A stretch of 64,000 nt of DNA, taken from assembly GCA_032622095.1 (NCBI GenBank), contig CP136063.1, positions 79,707,980-79,771,979 of the forward strand, in the 5' to 3' direction. Both the position numbers and the translations under genes were made by a program. Below are positions 24,386-38,400 of the stretch, piece after piece. Below the pieces are notes generated by a model that saw only the letters and a program-made list of their open reading frames with translations, did no database searches and had not been told where the DNA came from. The stretch's first letter is position 1. Every line of letters begins with the position of its first letter. This DNA is from Siphonodentalium dalli (lineage: Eukaryota > Mollusca > Scaphopoda > Gadilida > Siphonodentaliidae).

Positions 24386-25439
24386 AATAAGATTGCCGTC
24401 TGCGGCCTGTAGTATAGTGTGATCTGTAACAGATCGGAGCAGCATTTTAACTCACATACCCCTGCCACCAGCCACAAAATATCAGACACTAACCTAAATC
24501 ATCCACCATTTATAGACCATGAATACCACCCAAGTTGAAGGCGAGTTCCTAGTTAAACCCATCGACGTATATATATAGATCGATGTTCAACCTAACACGT
24601 ACCGGTAATTAAAATTTAGATTCCTGACAATTATTGGAATCAAGTTTTCACAGTTGTTAACTGCTATATTTGGTTATGGCAAGGAATATTTTGCCTCGGA
24701 AAACCAAATTAGCAACTAGGTGGTCGGGTGAAATGATAAAATTGACAGCCCCAGGTGGTACGGCTTTTCGTAAGTACGTAAAAGTACTTTTCTAGTGTAA
24801 TTCCGGTCAGAATAGTCTCCCTTGTTCTTCTTGAAAAGTTTGGCAATCTACATGTTTTAACGCTTTTATTATTCGAAACCACGATACAACAATATTAAAC
24901 AACGCATTTAGTTCCTCTAAACAACCATTTTGTATGTCTTTCAATTGATGGTAAGTCAAATAAAATCATGATAAAATGAATATGTTCGGTGCTGTGGAAT
25001 GAGCTAAAAGTGGGCGTGGCAGTTCAGAATTAATTGGAGCTTGGAAATTACATCGATACATTTGTCGCTGCGAATCGGTGGGTTTCCCCTCGAAAGCTAC
25101 TAACGCCACAAATAGACGATCTTATGTGTTTGATTGATATGTTATATGGCTTACTTAAACGTATATATATAGTGCAGATCTGAGGCACATTTCTCAGGCT
25201 GTCATGGTAAAGACGAGAAGGATATGCGCAATCATAGACGATGAAGGCTTGAAAGATATGGCACCAGACTCTTGGACTGATTTCAAACAAATTTGGTTTG
25301 GTGACTCAGAATTAAGGGGATTCTTTTTTATTTCTTCAAAATTTCAATTTAAAGGAAATGGCTCATTTGAGCTTCCATATTATGGCTACATAATAGGTTG
25401 ACAAATACATAAATATTTATATAACAACTTCATATACTC
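24386..25439. other. No gene recognised
   Basis: No splice-consistent coding sequence was found. The promoter and any non-coding first exon of the receptor gene could lie in this stretch or further left, but no core promoter element stands out. Confidence 0.4.
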
Positions 25440-25780
25440 TGAAAAATAATTGCCATGGTCACAGCCATTTTCCAGCTATTTTCAATTTTGTCACACAGAG
25501 GTGAAACAAATGCCTTTATTTCTACCATATCAGAAATAGACTAACACAGGACGCTCTTTTCTGTTTCCATGCCTTGCAAATGGCTGTTGTTTGTTTGGGA
25601 CACAAACACTTTGTTCAACTTTTTTATGACTTCAATGCATCATTTTGGGACATATCATGCCTGTAGAAATGTAGTTCAAGTGGGAAAAATTCAAAAGGGA
25701 ATATTATTAGGTCTATTTTGGAGCGCAAACTGCCATGTGGCTTTAAAACTTATTTTTATTCTGTAATTTTTATATTTTGT
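25440..25780 (+). repeat. Dispersed repeat family O (copy 3)
   Basis: GTCACAGCCATTTTCCAGCT, GGTGAAACAAATGCC, ACCATATCAGAAATAGACTA and GGAGCGCAAACTGCCATGTG follow the order of the copy at 18580-18900. Confidence 0.65.
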
Positions 25781-25941
25781 TTGTTTAATATATTGGGTAA
25801 GTAGTTAAATCTAAACCAACCATAAAAAATGTAATCAAAACTTTTAAATACTAACGCATTTATAACATCCACCAGGATACCCCGAGCCACCACACCAAAT
25901 TTCGTTGAAATTGTTCAGGGGTCTGTGAGAAAAATTGCAGA

Positions 25942-26004
25942 CAGACATATAATGAAACCATGCATGTGTTATGATAACACATGCATGGTTTCATTATATG
26001 TCTG
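25942..26004. repeat. Perfect 63-bp palindrome
   Basis: 31-nt arms (CAGACATATAATGAAACCAT onward) around a single G at 25973, with no mismatch. It lies about 370 bp upstream of the receptor start codon. It may be a small foldback element or a recent inverted duplication. Confidence 0.95.
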
Positions 26005-26335
26005 TTCGCAACCATAGGGTTTCAGCGTTTTCGCAGGTTTTTGCAGCATTTCGCAGCGAATCACCTCGATATTTGTAAACCAAACACTGAATGCCGTCGC
26101 TTCAATTTGCAGTGGAAAAATGGATGTTGGCGATTGGCTGCGATTTCTCGCTTTAAAAAAGACCAGCCGTTATGACTTTTTGTTATTTTTTTTCTATAAA
26201 GCTAAGTTTTATTCGATAAAGTAACTTTGGGGGAGGGGATTGACAAAAACTCTTGAATATCTATTTCTCTATACTGTGATCACTTGAATACAACCTTCAA
26301 TTTATTGTTTAGATCTTTATTGTGTTGCCTTTCAG

Positions 26336-26353
26336 ATGAGGCCTGCATTGTGA
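26336..26353 (+). promoter_or_regulatory. Short upstream ORF in receptor leader
   Basis: ATG AGG CCT GCA TTG TGA begins right after a TTTCAG that looks like a 3' splice site. It ends 16 nt before the receptor's ATG at 26370. If an upstream non-coding exon is spliced to 26336, this five-codon uORF would precede the main start and could dampen translation. No transcript evidence is available, so the leader boundary is inferred. Confidence 0.4.
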
Positions 26354-26369
26354 CTGGTACAGCAGGGAT

Positions 26370-26439
26370 ATGATCTGGTTGAGTTTGTTTGCAGTTATTT
26401 TCCTTGCATTATCTGGACAGTCATTGGAGTATTATACCG
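26370..26439 (+). CDS. Receptor exon 1: signal peptide
   Basis: Codes MIWLSLFAVIFLALSGQSLE and three further residues, a typical hydrophobic signal sequence with probable cleavage after the Ser-Gly-Gln-Ser region. It ends in phase 1 at a GTAACA donor. The ATG at 26370 was chosen because it opens directly into the signal peptide; the earlier ATG at 26336 stops after five codons. A TTTCAG at 26330-26335 suggests an upstream non-coding exon. The next exon begins in phase 1, which supports the joint. Confidence 0.75.
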
Positions 26440-29400
26440 GTAACAAGCTTGGTGGTAAGTCAGAGTATGACATGATAAGATTTAATGCAAAATACAGTAA
26501 TGACCTAAATAATCAACTCCTTAACCACAGCAGAATTATGGGTAATTTTCCGGATTTAGTCGGAAATATGGCTTGTTGCCATTCATCGGAAAGATCTCAT
26601 TATTCTTCTTTGGTTAAGGAGTCGATTATTTAGGGCATTACTGTACACCCAGTGGGCAATTGCAAACTCATATAAATTTAATACCTAAAATATACAACAA
26701 ACTATTAAACTCTAACATAAATAACATATGTATATGTATGTAGTTTCTTACCAAATTTATCTCTGCCATAAGACTAATAGAATTTTGTCTGTCATATTCA
26801 TAATTGCTGACTAGCTTTTGATCTTGGAATCCCAAATGATGAAGAAAGACTTTATCATGTCGCATATAAAATTGATGGAGCTCTTTGTTGGTTTTTCATA
26901 ATAAATCTATATTTATGATAATCCATCATGTCCAACGCTCCAAAAAAAAGGGAACTGCGCAATTATCTCTCTGAAATATGCATAACAAATTTTTAGGTTC
27001 TACATTCTAATATAATATGAATATGACACAGGCACAAGTGACCATGCAATTCTTTCAGTGTGTTTAGCTCACCCAATGTTTCGCGTCAATGGGAGGTTAG
27101 TCCTATATATTCCCACAAATATCCATCAAAGCCTATGTGCATATACATCAAGAGGGGCATGCAGGAAATTCACTGCAGCTTAATGCTTGATATATCGTTA
27201 GCGCAAATTGAAGCCATGAACACTCATACCGAGTCAGTGCCTCCATAATTCTAATATATATAACTTAGAACTGTATAACAGTTTAATTTTAAAAATATTC
27301 TCTCATAGGAAAAACCATTCATAGATGTAGTACCTGATGTAGCCAAGACAGAGACTTTGCCATGTTGAGTCTATATGGAATCAGCTTTCCTAAGAAATAT
27401 AATTCAAATTTTTTGTGGACCATTTATATTGTGGAAATCAGGTCCTGTGGCTAAGGAATCTATTTGGAATGTGCTAATTCACAGACAACCATTCATAGAT
27501 CTTACCAGTCCATAGCTTTTGTCATGTGCAATCTATATATATATATATAATAAATCAGGCCTGTCTCTTTAATCTAGTCTAAAGAGTCTATTTTTAATAA
27601 CTAATTCGAGATCTGTTTATTCTAGTTGTGAAAAATGCAACTTGCAACTCCTGGGATCAGGTCATCATCAGGCAAAAGGTTAATTAACCCTTTCATGATG
27701 GGAGCTGTGCTGATGCAGCATTAAGATCCTGTGCCAGTGCATTCTCTTGTATATGCGAGTCTCCCATAGGGATCCTCACATATATAAGAGAATGCACTGG
27801 CTTACAAGGTCAAGGTAAATATTGTTAGGCCAATGTATTCTCTTATAAATGCGAGGCTCCCTATGGGAGACTCCAATATATTAGAGAATGCATTGGCACA
27901 GGGTTTTCACAAAATTTGAGGAAGCTCCATCTTGGAAGGGTTAAAAACTTTTACACAGACTTTAATTGTTGTAGATAGCCTTATTCAAGTCATGTAGTTT
28001 AGAAAACTTTGGTCCCCTCTTCTGTTCCGCATGAAAAATTGAAAAACATTTCTCTCACTTATGTTTTTTTCAGAGCATTTGTAGATATAAAGACTGTAGA
28101 TTGGTTTTTCATGAATTTTTCTAAATAAATTGGAGGTTCAATTTAGCCATGTCCATTTAACATTTGGCTAAAGAATCAAATTTTGAATTCCAAACTCTCC
28201 AATTTTTTCAATTAATTTGTATAGTGAGAACCAAATTTAAATATTGTGGGTAAAGAATCTGTCACAGGTAATTCACCAATTGTTTTCATTATAGTTGTTA
28301 GAAATGGAATTGACAACTCCTGGGACCCATATGTGCAGGTAGGAAAATTCCTGCGACTGTGGTGCAATTTGACCTCAACGCAGATCACAGAGGATTCCAG
28401 TCAGCTCTACTTTACGCGGAGAAACAAGGAGGTCATACCAAGCAGATTTGTGAGTGTGATCAACACAAGGACTGTACTACTCAAGTATCCAATACTATCA
28501 AGCCAAGATGAGGGGAACTACGTCTGTTACCTCAACTCCAGTACAGATAGGTTTATCGGCAACCAACTTGTGAGAGTTGAGTGTAAGTTTTAACTGTGTG
28601 TACAGTAATGCCCTAAGTAATCGACTCCTTAACCACAGAAGAATTATGGGTAACTTTTCAGGATATAGTCGGAAATATGGCTTGTTGCCATTCATCGGAA
28701 AGCCCTCCCTGAGTTACCCATAATTCTGCTGTGGCTAAGGAGTCGATTACTTAGGGCATTACTGTATTATAATTTTTTTTCTCTAAGTTATGACACCTGA
28801 TTGCTGGACATTTGCAGAATGAGGTCCCAAGATGGTGAATTTAGTGATGCTACCCTATATAGTGGACTAGTGTCACCAAATGTATCCTACGGGGACCTCT
28901 TGCAAGGCATCATCAGCTAAGGAAACCTAGACCCATATTTAAGTTCCCAGATGGTGATTTGCACCCATTGGGCACCTCAGTTATGCCGTCTGCCAATTTG
29001 GGGATATAGAGAAACTGAGAAAAAAAAAGAGAAAGAAACTCAAGTTTCTAAAGAACTTGTTAATTCGATAATGAAGATACTTTACAGATAAGATGAAGCC
29101 TAAGCAGATTGAGGTCCCCAGAGGGTGAATTCAGTGATGCTAGCCTGTTGAAAATAGATTTTTTTTTAAATTTTGTGTATCATTTTTCTTATAGCTTATT
29201 GATTGTAAATATTATCAATGAAAATGACCCTACATGACCCTACACGACCCTACAAAAAGAGAATTGAGTTATCAACTGATACGGATGATTGATTGCCAAA
29301 CAATGCGACATGAGGATATACCAGCATTGTCTTGTCATTACAAATTAAAGAACGAACAAGTTTTGCTTGTGTATAACCCCTTAAATTACACTAGCATCAG

Positions 29401-32400
29401 ACATCTCGCCATCAGATTTATAATGAATTCATGGAAATTTAACATTTTGTAGGCCTATACATCTTTGCCACATGTTTTCATCTGAGAGATATTTCATATC
29501 ATATTATGCGTTTCTCATAGATGAATTGGTTGAAGTAGAAGGCTTGCAATGCCGAGTATACAATTGGCAGAACATGACGTGTTGGTGGGATCTTGGTGTG
29601 AACTACATCCACCCTGAGGACATCCAAGTACAGCTAGTGTGGGCAATCAAGTAAGTTATAACTATTATTACTTGTCATGTTTTTTCATATTTTCTTATTG
29701 TGCAATGTGAAGTTAATGACGGGGTCTCTTTTCCATAAACTTTTTATAAAGATCTGAGTTATAAAATAATAATTCTGAGTCAATGACGACATTGAATAGA
29801 TGATTCTGTCAGTAGAAATTAACCATTTTTTACTAAATGCTCATTGATGAATAGTTCCCTTAGGGAATGTTCAGATAATAAGTTCAATCATAGGTCGTTT
29901 GTTGAACTTATTATCTGGACATTTCCCACCAATGAATAGGACTCCTTCCGTACTTGTATTATATTTTTGTCTGCCGGTCATTTGGTCATTTTTCCTGAAC
30001 ATCCCTCTGGATTCATTATAGATCATTCCAATGTATAATGTTTATAACTAATGGGAGAATCCATTTAGTAAAGAAAGCGTTTAATATTTCAATTTATTCT
30101 CACTCACTGACTAGGACTTTTGAACATTGTCATCATGTTTTGTTGTTATAAAACACAACTAAGTTGACTATACTCATCAGTAGGGAAAATCTCTTTTTTA
30201 CATAACTATTTTTTTAAATATTTGTGGCGCCAGGTGTTTTTCTTGCCTGTTTTCGGGATACTAATACAAGAGTGTCATCAATTTATGTAAAAACATTTTA
30301 TTGGAAATTTTGTTTTGGAAGAGAAACCCTATCTTAAATATGTGGTGTGTGTTTGTGTGTAAGCTCACGCCATGAACCTCTACTCTGGCTATGCCTGTAG
30401 AGATCCTGTTCCACCAGTACAAAACCTGGGAAATATTTGAAGTTCGGAAGGAGAAATTTATAACATTGAAAAAATAATGCAGGTAATATATTTCTTATAT
30501 ATATATTATTTAACCGTTCCTTAATAATAAATTTCACAGTATGTGTAGATCCAAGCTCAAGATTGCATGAATTAGGTGACTGGTGAACTGATTCAATCTG
30601 CGTTGCTTACAATTATGAAATTTCCACATTTAATCAATTAAATATTTATTGTAAAATTGGCTTAAATCATGCATTCTCAAGCTGGGATCTTTACCTACTG
30701 CAAAATACATTATTAATGAAACAGGTATTGATTAAGAAATATAGTACCTGTGCTTTTTTTTTCAATATTAAAAAGTTCCCCCATCAGAACTTAAAAAAAT
30801 TCCCAGATTGTGTACAGGTGGAATATAATTTTTATGGTCATAGCCAGAGTAGATATTCATTGCATGATCTGTGTGTTCATAAGCTAATTTCGTGCTTAGT
30901 GTGTCTAATATTTTACAGAAATGATGTAAAGTAAGGAAATACCAGTATATGTGGAACTCCCTACCATAATTTTACCCCTCCTTCACATCAATACAATCCT
31001 TGAAGTCGTCAAGTTTTCAAACTGTTATTCAGCATGACATCCTATATATGGATGGACATTTTCAAATTTGGGTGCCAATCCTACTGATATGTCATGGAAT
31101 ATTTAACTATTGACAATTATGTCTTCAATTTGGGGGGGGGGGGGGGGTTGAGACAATTACCCTTCCATGACTGAAGCTTCCTGAAATTTGGTGAAAACCC
31201 TGTGCCAATGCATTCTCTTATATATGTGAGTCTCCCATAGGGAGACTTGCATATGTAAGAGAACACTTTGGCCTAACAATATTTACTTTGACCGTGTAAG
31301 CCAGTGCATTCTTTTATATATGCAAGGCTCTCTAAGGGAGACTTGCATATATAAGAGAATGCACTGGCACAGGATCTTTTATGCTACACCAGCGCAGCTC
31401 CCATCATGACAAGTTTAAACCCCCATCACTCTGTCATCATGGTTTCTTGAGGTTTATAGTCGTTTTAGCTGCTAGATCATATCATGACATTGTCAATTCT
31501 ATGGGTGGAGGAAAGACCATGCAGAAGGTTAATTTCACTGCGAAATCACTCCACTGGAGATATAAACCACACGGAATCACTCCTACTGGATGGCTTATGT
31601 TGGGCTGATACACCTTCCAAACTTAGCCACTGGAGTTCCACCTTCCCAATAACCATGTGCCTGTATATGTATTCCCTGATTTTGCATTCTTCCTGTATGA
31701 TATTTATTATTTTGAGTTTTCTAGATATATTGGTGCAACCGCACGGACCAGCCTAGAGGGCAACTTGGGAGACATCTTCTTCCTAAAATGTGCCACTTCT
31801 CCATATTTTTGCACTAGTGAGAGGTGACCTCTCTCATATACCAGTATGCATATGGCCCAACGGCATATATTTAAAGTATATCTACTGATTATAATGGTGT
31901 CCTTTCGCAATATAATGGTGTTATAAATGGGCTAATGTGTTGCATAATACCTATTGGATCATAGAAGGGTGATATTGGTGGTGTAAATTTAATTTCAGCC
32001 ATTGTTTAATACATGTACCTCTCCCTGATAACAGTCCACTTCTCCTTAATAACCAAGAAGGGAGAAGTGACTTCTCCCAATTTGAAACCTCTAGGCTGAT
32101 CCCTGGTGCAACCATGACGACCAGTTATGGTATCACATATATCACAAGTACATATGTACTCATTGCATGATTTGTGAAAAATTTGTGGCTACAGGCCTAC
32201 AACTGGAGCATGTTACAGTTGTGTTCAAAATAATAGGTTCATATTCCCCTTATTTGCACGCATGTATAACTTTGCACTATTAAAAGTCGCTCATCTGAAT
32301 GTGAATTTGAAATTTGATCTATAATCTTTTGTCATTGTGACTTTCCTTCGCTAAACAGGCAATGTCATCATCGTTTTCATTTTAACATATCTACAGTAAT

Positions 32401-35400
32401 GCGCTAAATAATCGACTCCTTAACCACAGCAGAATTATGGGTAACTTTTAAGGATTTAGTTGGGAATATGGCTTGTTGCCATTCATCGGAAAGCTCAAAG
32501 TGAGAGCTTTCCGATGAATGGCAACAAGCCATATTTCCGACTAAATCCTGAAAAATTACCCATACTTCTGCTGTGGTTAAGGAGTTGATTATTTAGGGCA
32601 TTAATGTACTTTTAAATGTGGATCAACTTTTTTCCTTTAGCACACCCTAGAGGCCACATCACATCCATTATTTAGCGCATTACTGTATAGCATTGATCAG
32701 GTTTTCAATTATCAAGAAATCTAACCTGTATAATCTTTTCAAATGCAAATTTGTTGCACGTGTTTAGTGTTCCATGGATGTATGGGAACTTTTGCATGAA
32801 CAGTCACCTATTGTTGCCGTCACACTTAGTATCAAGATAGAACTTTGAGTGGTGGTGTCAAGTGAAAATTTAATTAATGCTGTTATTCATAATGATTTGA
32901 AACGCACCATCTAAAACTTTATATTGACTTAACTTTTGATAATTATGCATGCTATGCATTAAATTAAATGCATGTCTATGTGACTGCATTCTTGTGAGAA
33001 CATAAAGCCACACACAATATTCAAGCCTTTGTCATGCCAGATAAATTAGGACAAAGGCAGAAAATGTCTCATCCTCAAAAAACCTGCATTATAAATACCG
33101 CCTGATCTGAAAAACAAACCTGTTATATAATGCTTGTTGGCCGGTTATCATTTAGACACCATGGTTAGATCAAATTTTACAGATGAATTTTTCATGCAAG
33201 CCTTAATATAGTGTGTCTGACATTTGCCGAATGAGGTCCCCAGAGGGTGAATTTAGTGATGCAGGCTAGCATCACCAAATTCACCTTCTGGGGACCTCAT
33301 TCTGCAAAAGCCTTGAAATAGTGTGTCTGACATTTGCAGAATGAGGTCCCCAGAGGGTGAATTTACTGATGCAGGCAAATTCATCTTCTGGGGACCTCAT
33401 CCTGAAAATGTCCAGCACTATATATTGAGGCCTGCTTATTGATGATTTTGTGCTTGAAATCTATGTGTAGCTTCAAGTTCATACTTTTTATTTTATTTCA
33501 TGGCATTATCCCTTGTTTTTAAAGATACTGTATCTCTTCCGGGCCACAATTACAACAAAAACATTATTTTTATAAAATCTGATTTCAAGACTATAAATAG
33601 CTTTTTTGTGAATAAAACACAGACAAAACTGAAGGTTGAGTGCTTAATAATAGTGATGGATGGGGATTTAGTCTGAAATTAATAATAATGATGGCAATTT
33701 CACTCTATGTCTCAATGTCAAATAATAGTGAGTGTTGGGAATTTTCTCCAACATTAATAATCATGCTGATACTATTATCAGGCACCTGAGAGTAATTTAT
33801 TTGTCTATAAAGGCATAATAAAGTCGTTTAGGCGATCAAAATCTCTTTGATTCAAACTGACTTTGGCCTTAATAGATGGTGCTAACAAGATAGTGTTCTT
33901 CTCCCTCTTGCTATGCTCCAACCATTTAACCCTTTACCCAACAGAACGGCCCTGTGCCAATGCATTCTCTTATATATGCGAGTCGACCATAGGTCGCCTC
34001 GCATATATAAGAGAATGCATTGGCTTAACACATTAAAAATTATAAAATTGTTAAAGATTGTAAGAAAAAATGGTAAAAAGTGTTTAAAAAAGATTTTTTT
34101 TAGGCCAATGCATTCTCTTATATATGCGAGGCGACCTATGGTCGACTCGCATATACAAGAGAATGCATTGGCACAGGGCATAACTGTAACTATCACAATG
34201 TGGTCAAGGAGCCGGTTCCAATTATATCCATATTTGTATGGTTCTATTGAGACAGACCGAAGATATTTTAGGCTGTTGAAGCTTTATTTGGCCGTTTTGT
34301 TGGGTAAAGGGTTAAGAGTGATCTCCTGTTTCTGTTCTAAAAATTTCCTGTAAAACTATTCCGAATTGTTGTATGTATTATACCAAAGGAAATCAAAATA
34401 AAATCAATATTCAGTTATAGAAGCGTTTCTGGACAGGGGTCTTTGATTCATAGTTATTATTTTATACCCCAGAAACCAGCTGCTGAAACTATATAATTCT
34501 GGTCAGGAAGATATACACTATCTTTAAAGATGACCTGTCTCTTCCCAGAAAGTATTATATAGATTAATATAAATTTTATTTCGAATTTCTTATCACATTA
34601 CTGTGACAGTTTTAGAGGCTATTTTTAGAACAGAAATACACGCAAATCACACCAAGAAGGAGGACTCTATCTTCTTACCACCTTCAATCGCATCAAATTT
34701 AATTTTTGACTATAGATTTCACCACAACCTTATGATCAAAATAAACCACTTTATTTCTGCCTTTATAGGCAAATAACATACCAAATTTTCAGTTTTATCT
34801 GTATTTTATTCACAAAATAGCTATGTGTAAATCAGGATTTATAAAACATATGATGTTGTAATTGTGGCCTGGAAATAATAGATGATCTTTAAGAGCTTCA
34901 GTATGATGTTGTAAGCTCTTGAGTCTGTTTAGCAGTTTTATTTATATTTTAGCCCAGGGTGAGTTTGTATTGAAAGTTATGCAGTTATCTGCAGACAGTC
35001 CTTCAATAAAATCTAGACATTAATACAGGGGCACCTGTACAGTAATGCCCTAAATAATCAACTCCTTAACCACAGCAGAATTATGGGTAATTTTTCAGGA
35101 TTTAGTCGGAAATATGGCTTGTTGCCATTCATCGGAAAGCTCTCAGTGAGAGCTTTCCAATGAATGGCAACAAGCCATATTTCTGACAATATCCTGAAAA
35201 ATTACCCATAATTCTGTGGTGGTTAAGGAGTCGATTATTTAGGGCATTACTGTTCACATTGTTTTAGTAGAGCTTAAAGGGACTCAAGGCATTTGAAGTG
35301 GGTTGATGTGAAATAACATAAATTTTATAAAAGAACCAACTATCATCAACAAGTACATGTAAAATAGATCGATTTTGATCTAATATTTATTATTAATAAA

Positions 35401-38400
35401 TCTCTAATAACGAGATGTCGCATATTGAAACCATTGTTATGTAAACATTTATGTTACAGTGGCATTACTGATCATAGTCCAACTAGATACCGAATTTAAT
35501 CAAACCTTGACAGTAAACACTGGAACAGGTCAAAAGCATTGAAAAATATTCTGAAAATCATATTTAGACTAAAATATTTGAACTTAATACACGATTTGCA
35601 ATGTTTGTTGACAAATCACTAACAGTTTTGTTTTCTGGTTTCAACTCACAAAATGTTTTTATGTGAGAGCAATCAATAATTAATGTAAGAATGAAGTTTA
35701 TGTATTTCTTGGTGGTGATGTTTTTAGACTTTTATAATTTTGGTACATTTATCCACTGCGAGTGCCTTAGGTCCCTTTAATTCTGATACTGCATATTTTT
35801 TCTATCTACCTATCATTCTAATCTTTATAATATTAGTATTTACAGAAATAGTGGGTACATGTACATGTATGTCCAATAACTGGTATTTTGCGACAGATAT
35901 ATACAAATCAAAACGGAATGTATAAAATCGAAGCATGAGTTATGGGGCAACTACTATGGCTATACCAAAGATAATCAAAGCAAGACGGTAAACACTGGAG
36001 CAGGTCAAAGCATTGAAAAATATTCTTAAAATCATATTTAGACTAAATATTTTAATTTAATACATGATTTGCAATGTTTGTTGACAAATCACTAACAGTT
36101 TTGTTTTCTGGTTTCAACTCACAAAATGTTTTTATGTGAGAGCAATCAATAATTAATGTAAGAATGAAGTTTATGTATTTCTTGGTGGTGATGTTTTTAG
36201 ACTTTTATAATTTTGGTACATTTATCCACTGCGAGTGCCTTAGGTCCCTTTAATTCTGATACTGCATATTTTTTCTATCTACCTACAGTAATGCTCTAAA
36301 TAATCAATTCCTTGACCACAGCAGAATTATGGGTAATATTTTTCAGGATTTAGTCGGAAATATGGCTTGTTGCCATTCATCGGAAAGCTCTCACTGAGAG
36401 CTTTCCGATGAATGGCAACAAGCCATATTTCCGACTAAATCCTGAAAAATTACCCATAATTCTGCTGTGGTTAAGGAGTTGATTATTTAGAGCATTACTG
36501 TATCATTCTAATCTTTATAATATTAGTATTTACAGAAATAGTAGGTATGTCCAATAACTGGTATTTTGCGACAGATATATGCAAATCAATACAGAATGTA
36601 TTAAAGTGAAGCATGAGTTATGGGGCAATTACTATGGCTATGTCATCTAAATTATCATTTTCTATAAGCAAAACATAGCCAGATAAAAAAAAATCATGAT
36701 TTTGTTATAATGTTTAGTCTTTAAGGCATACAGACCTTATGTTACAATCCATAATTCGATTCGGTTGATTTTACGAGAATTAAACTAAGAATTATTATTC
36801 TGATTCTCGTCATATTTTAAGCTGACATGAGTATTGCTCTCTAAGATACAATAGTTATGAGATATTCCTTATACTAGTAATAGTTCTAACTTGTAATCAA
36901 TTTAATTAATATATCAAAATGTAGTAAAAGATTAGACTGCAGACGTTTCTTGTTAGTATCATCAGGTAGCAATCAGTATAGACACTAATATAGTAAAATG
37001 TTCACGAAGTCATCCATCATTCTCTTTTAAAAATAATATTCAGGGTTATATAAAAAGAGAATCCAAAGTTATAAGGAATACGCCCTGTCACTAACTGGTG
37101 GCCATATTGGATCCACCAGGCCTGGTTCCGTTGTTTTAGTGTTCCATGTCAAAGTTCTAGAGTAGCATTTCCATATATGGAAATCTGAAATATTCATGAC
37201 TTCCATATATGGAAATACTACTCCTGAACTTTGACCTGTAGTGCTAAAACCATGGAACCCGGGTTGGATGAATCTCTGAAACCATGGAATGGAGCTGGAT
37301 GAATCCAATATGGCCACGACTCGGTGATCTCGCTTATTACAAATTATAAGTGAATCTTAATTGCCTGATTTTATCACACTGTACAAAGGCAAATGATGCC
37401 ATATTAAAAACATATAAGTCACGAGTAAGTTCATATCATTTTTTTTCAGTGATATCAAGTTTATATTCTGTCACCATATCATGAAATAAATATGTTTATA
37501 ATAACCCCTGAGTTAAAAATATCAAGCTGAAGATGCATTTTGAGTTTGATGTTTTGTTGTTTTTATTGTTTATAGTGAAATTTTTGCAAAATTTTGTGCT
37601 GGCTTAAAGAATTTAAATTTTTATGCTCGGTGTTCAACTTGCTGTAATTATCATTTTAAAATTCCTAAGATTTTTGGAGCCTAAGGGCAAAAAGTATTAT
37701 AGAAAACGAAATGCGTTTGGTTATTCGTCCGTGTTGAATTTATTCCAGTTTGATGGAAGCTGTGTTCATGCTCCAGTATATTGAGATTTTCCGTTTATAA
37801 TAGCCAGCGACAATGATTCAGCATAAATATGATTAGAATAATGGAGTATTAAAATATCATGCACATTTATTGTGTTCCTACAGTAATGCCCTAAATAATA
37901 AAATCCTTAACCACACCAGTATTATGGGTAATTTTTCAGGATTTAGTCGGAAATATGGCTTGTTGCCATTCATCGGAAAGCTCTCAGTGAGAGCTTTCCG
38001 ATGAATGGCAACAAGCCATATTTCTGACTAAATCCTGAAAAGTTACCCATAATTCTGCAGTGGTTAATGAGTTGATTATTTAGGGCATTACTGTATTACA
38101 GGTAACCTGAACTGTTCCTGTTATGATACCTGCATATCAATACTGCCATTTTTGCATTTAAATCCACAATATCATGATTTACAATGGAGGGGTAAGCTTT
38201 ATATTGTCACCACACAAACTCTGCACTACCTACTGGTTCATAACAAGCATATCTCAGAGTGTTTTATGTGTCTCCATTGTGCATTAAGAAATATGAATTA
38301 AGAGCACGTTTTATTGGGTGATTGCGGACCCCGTAATGGTAGCCCAGCTCTATTATCGGGACATTTGATCAGAATGGCATAACATTTATTACAGAATACT

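Noticed and set aside
28246-28593. 115-codon ORF starting at 28246 taken as a whole gene
   Set aside because: Only 28295-28582 is exon; the N-terminal part is intron read-through, and the last codons cross the GTAAGT donor.
33882-34353. ORFs of 104 and 146 codons on opposite strands
   Set aside because: They lie over the hairpins of a family B MITE; the same peptides recur at every copy.
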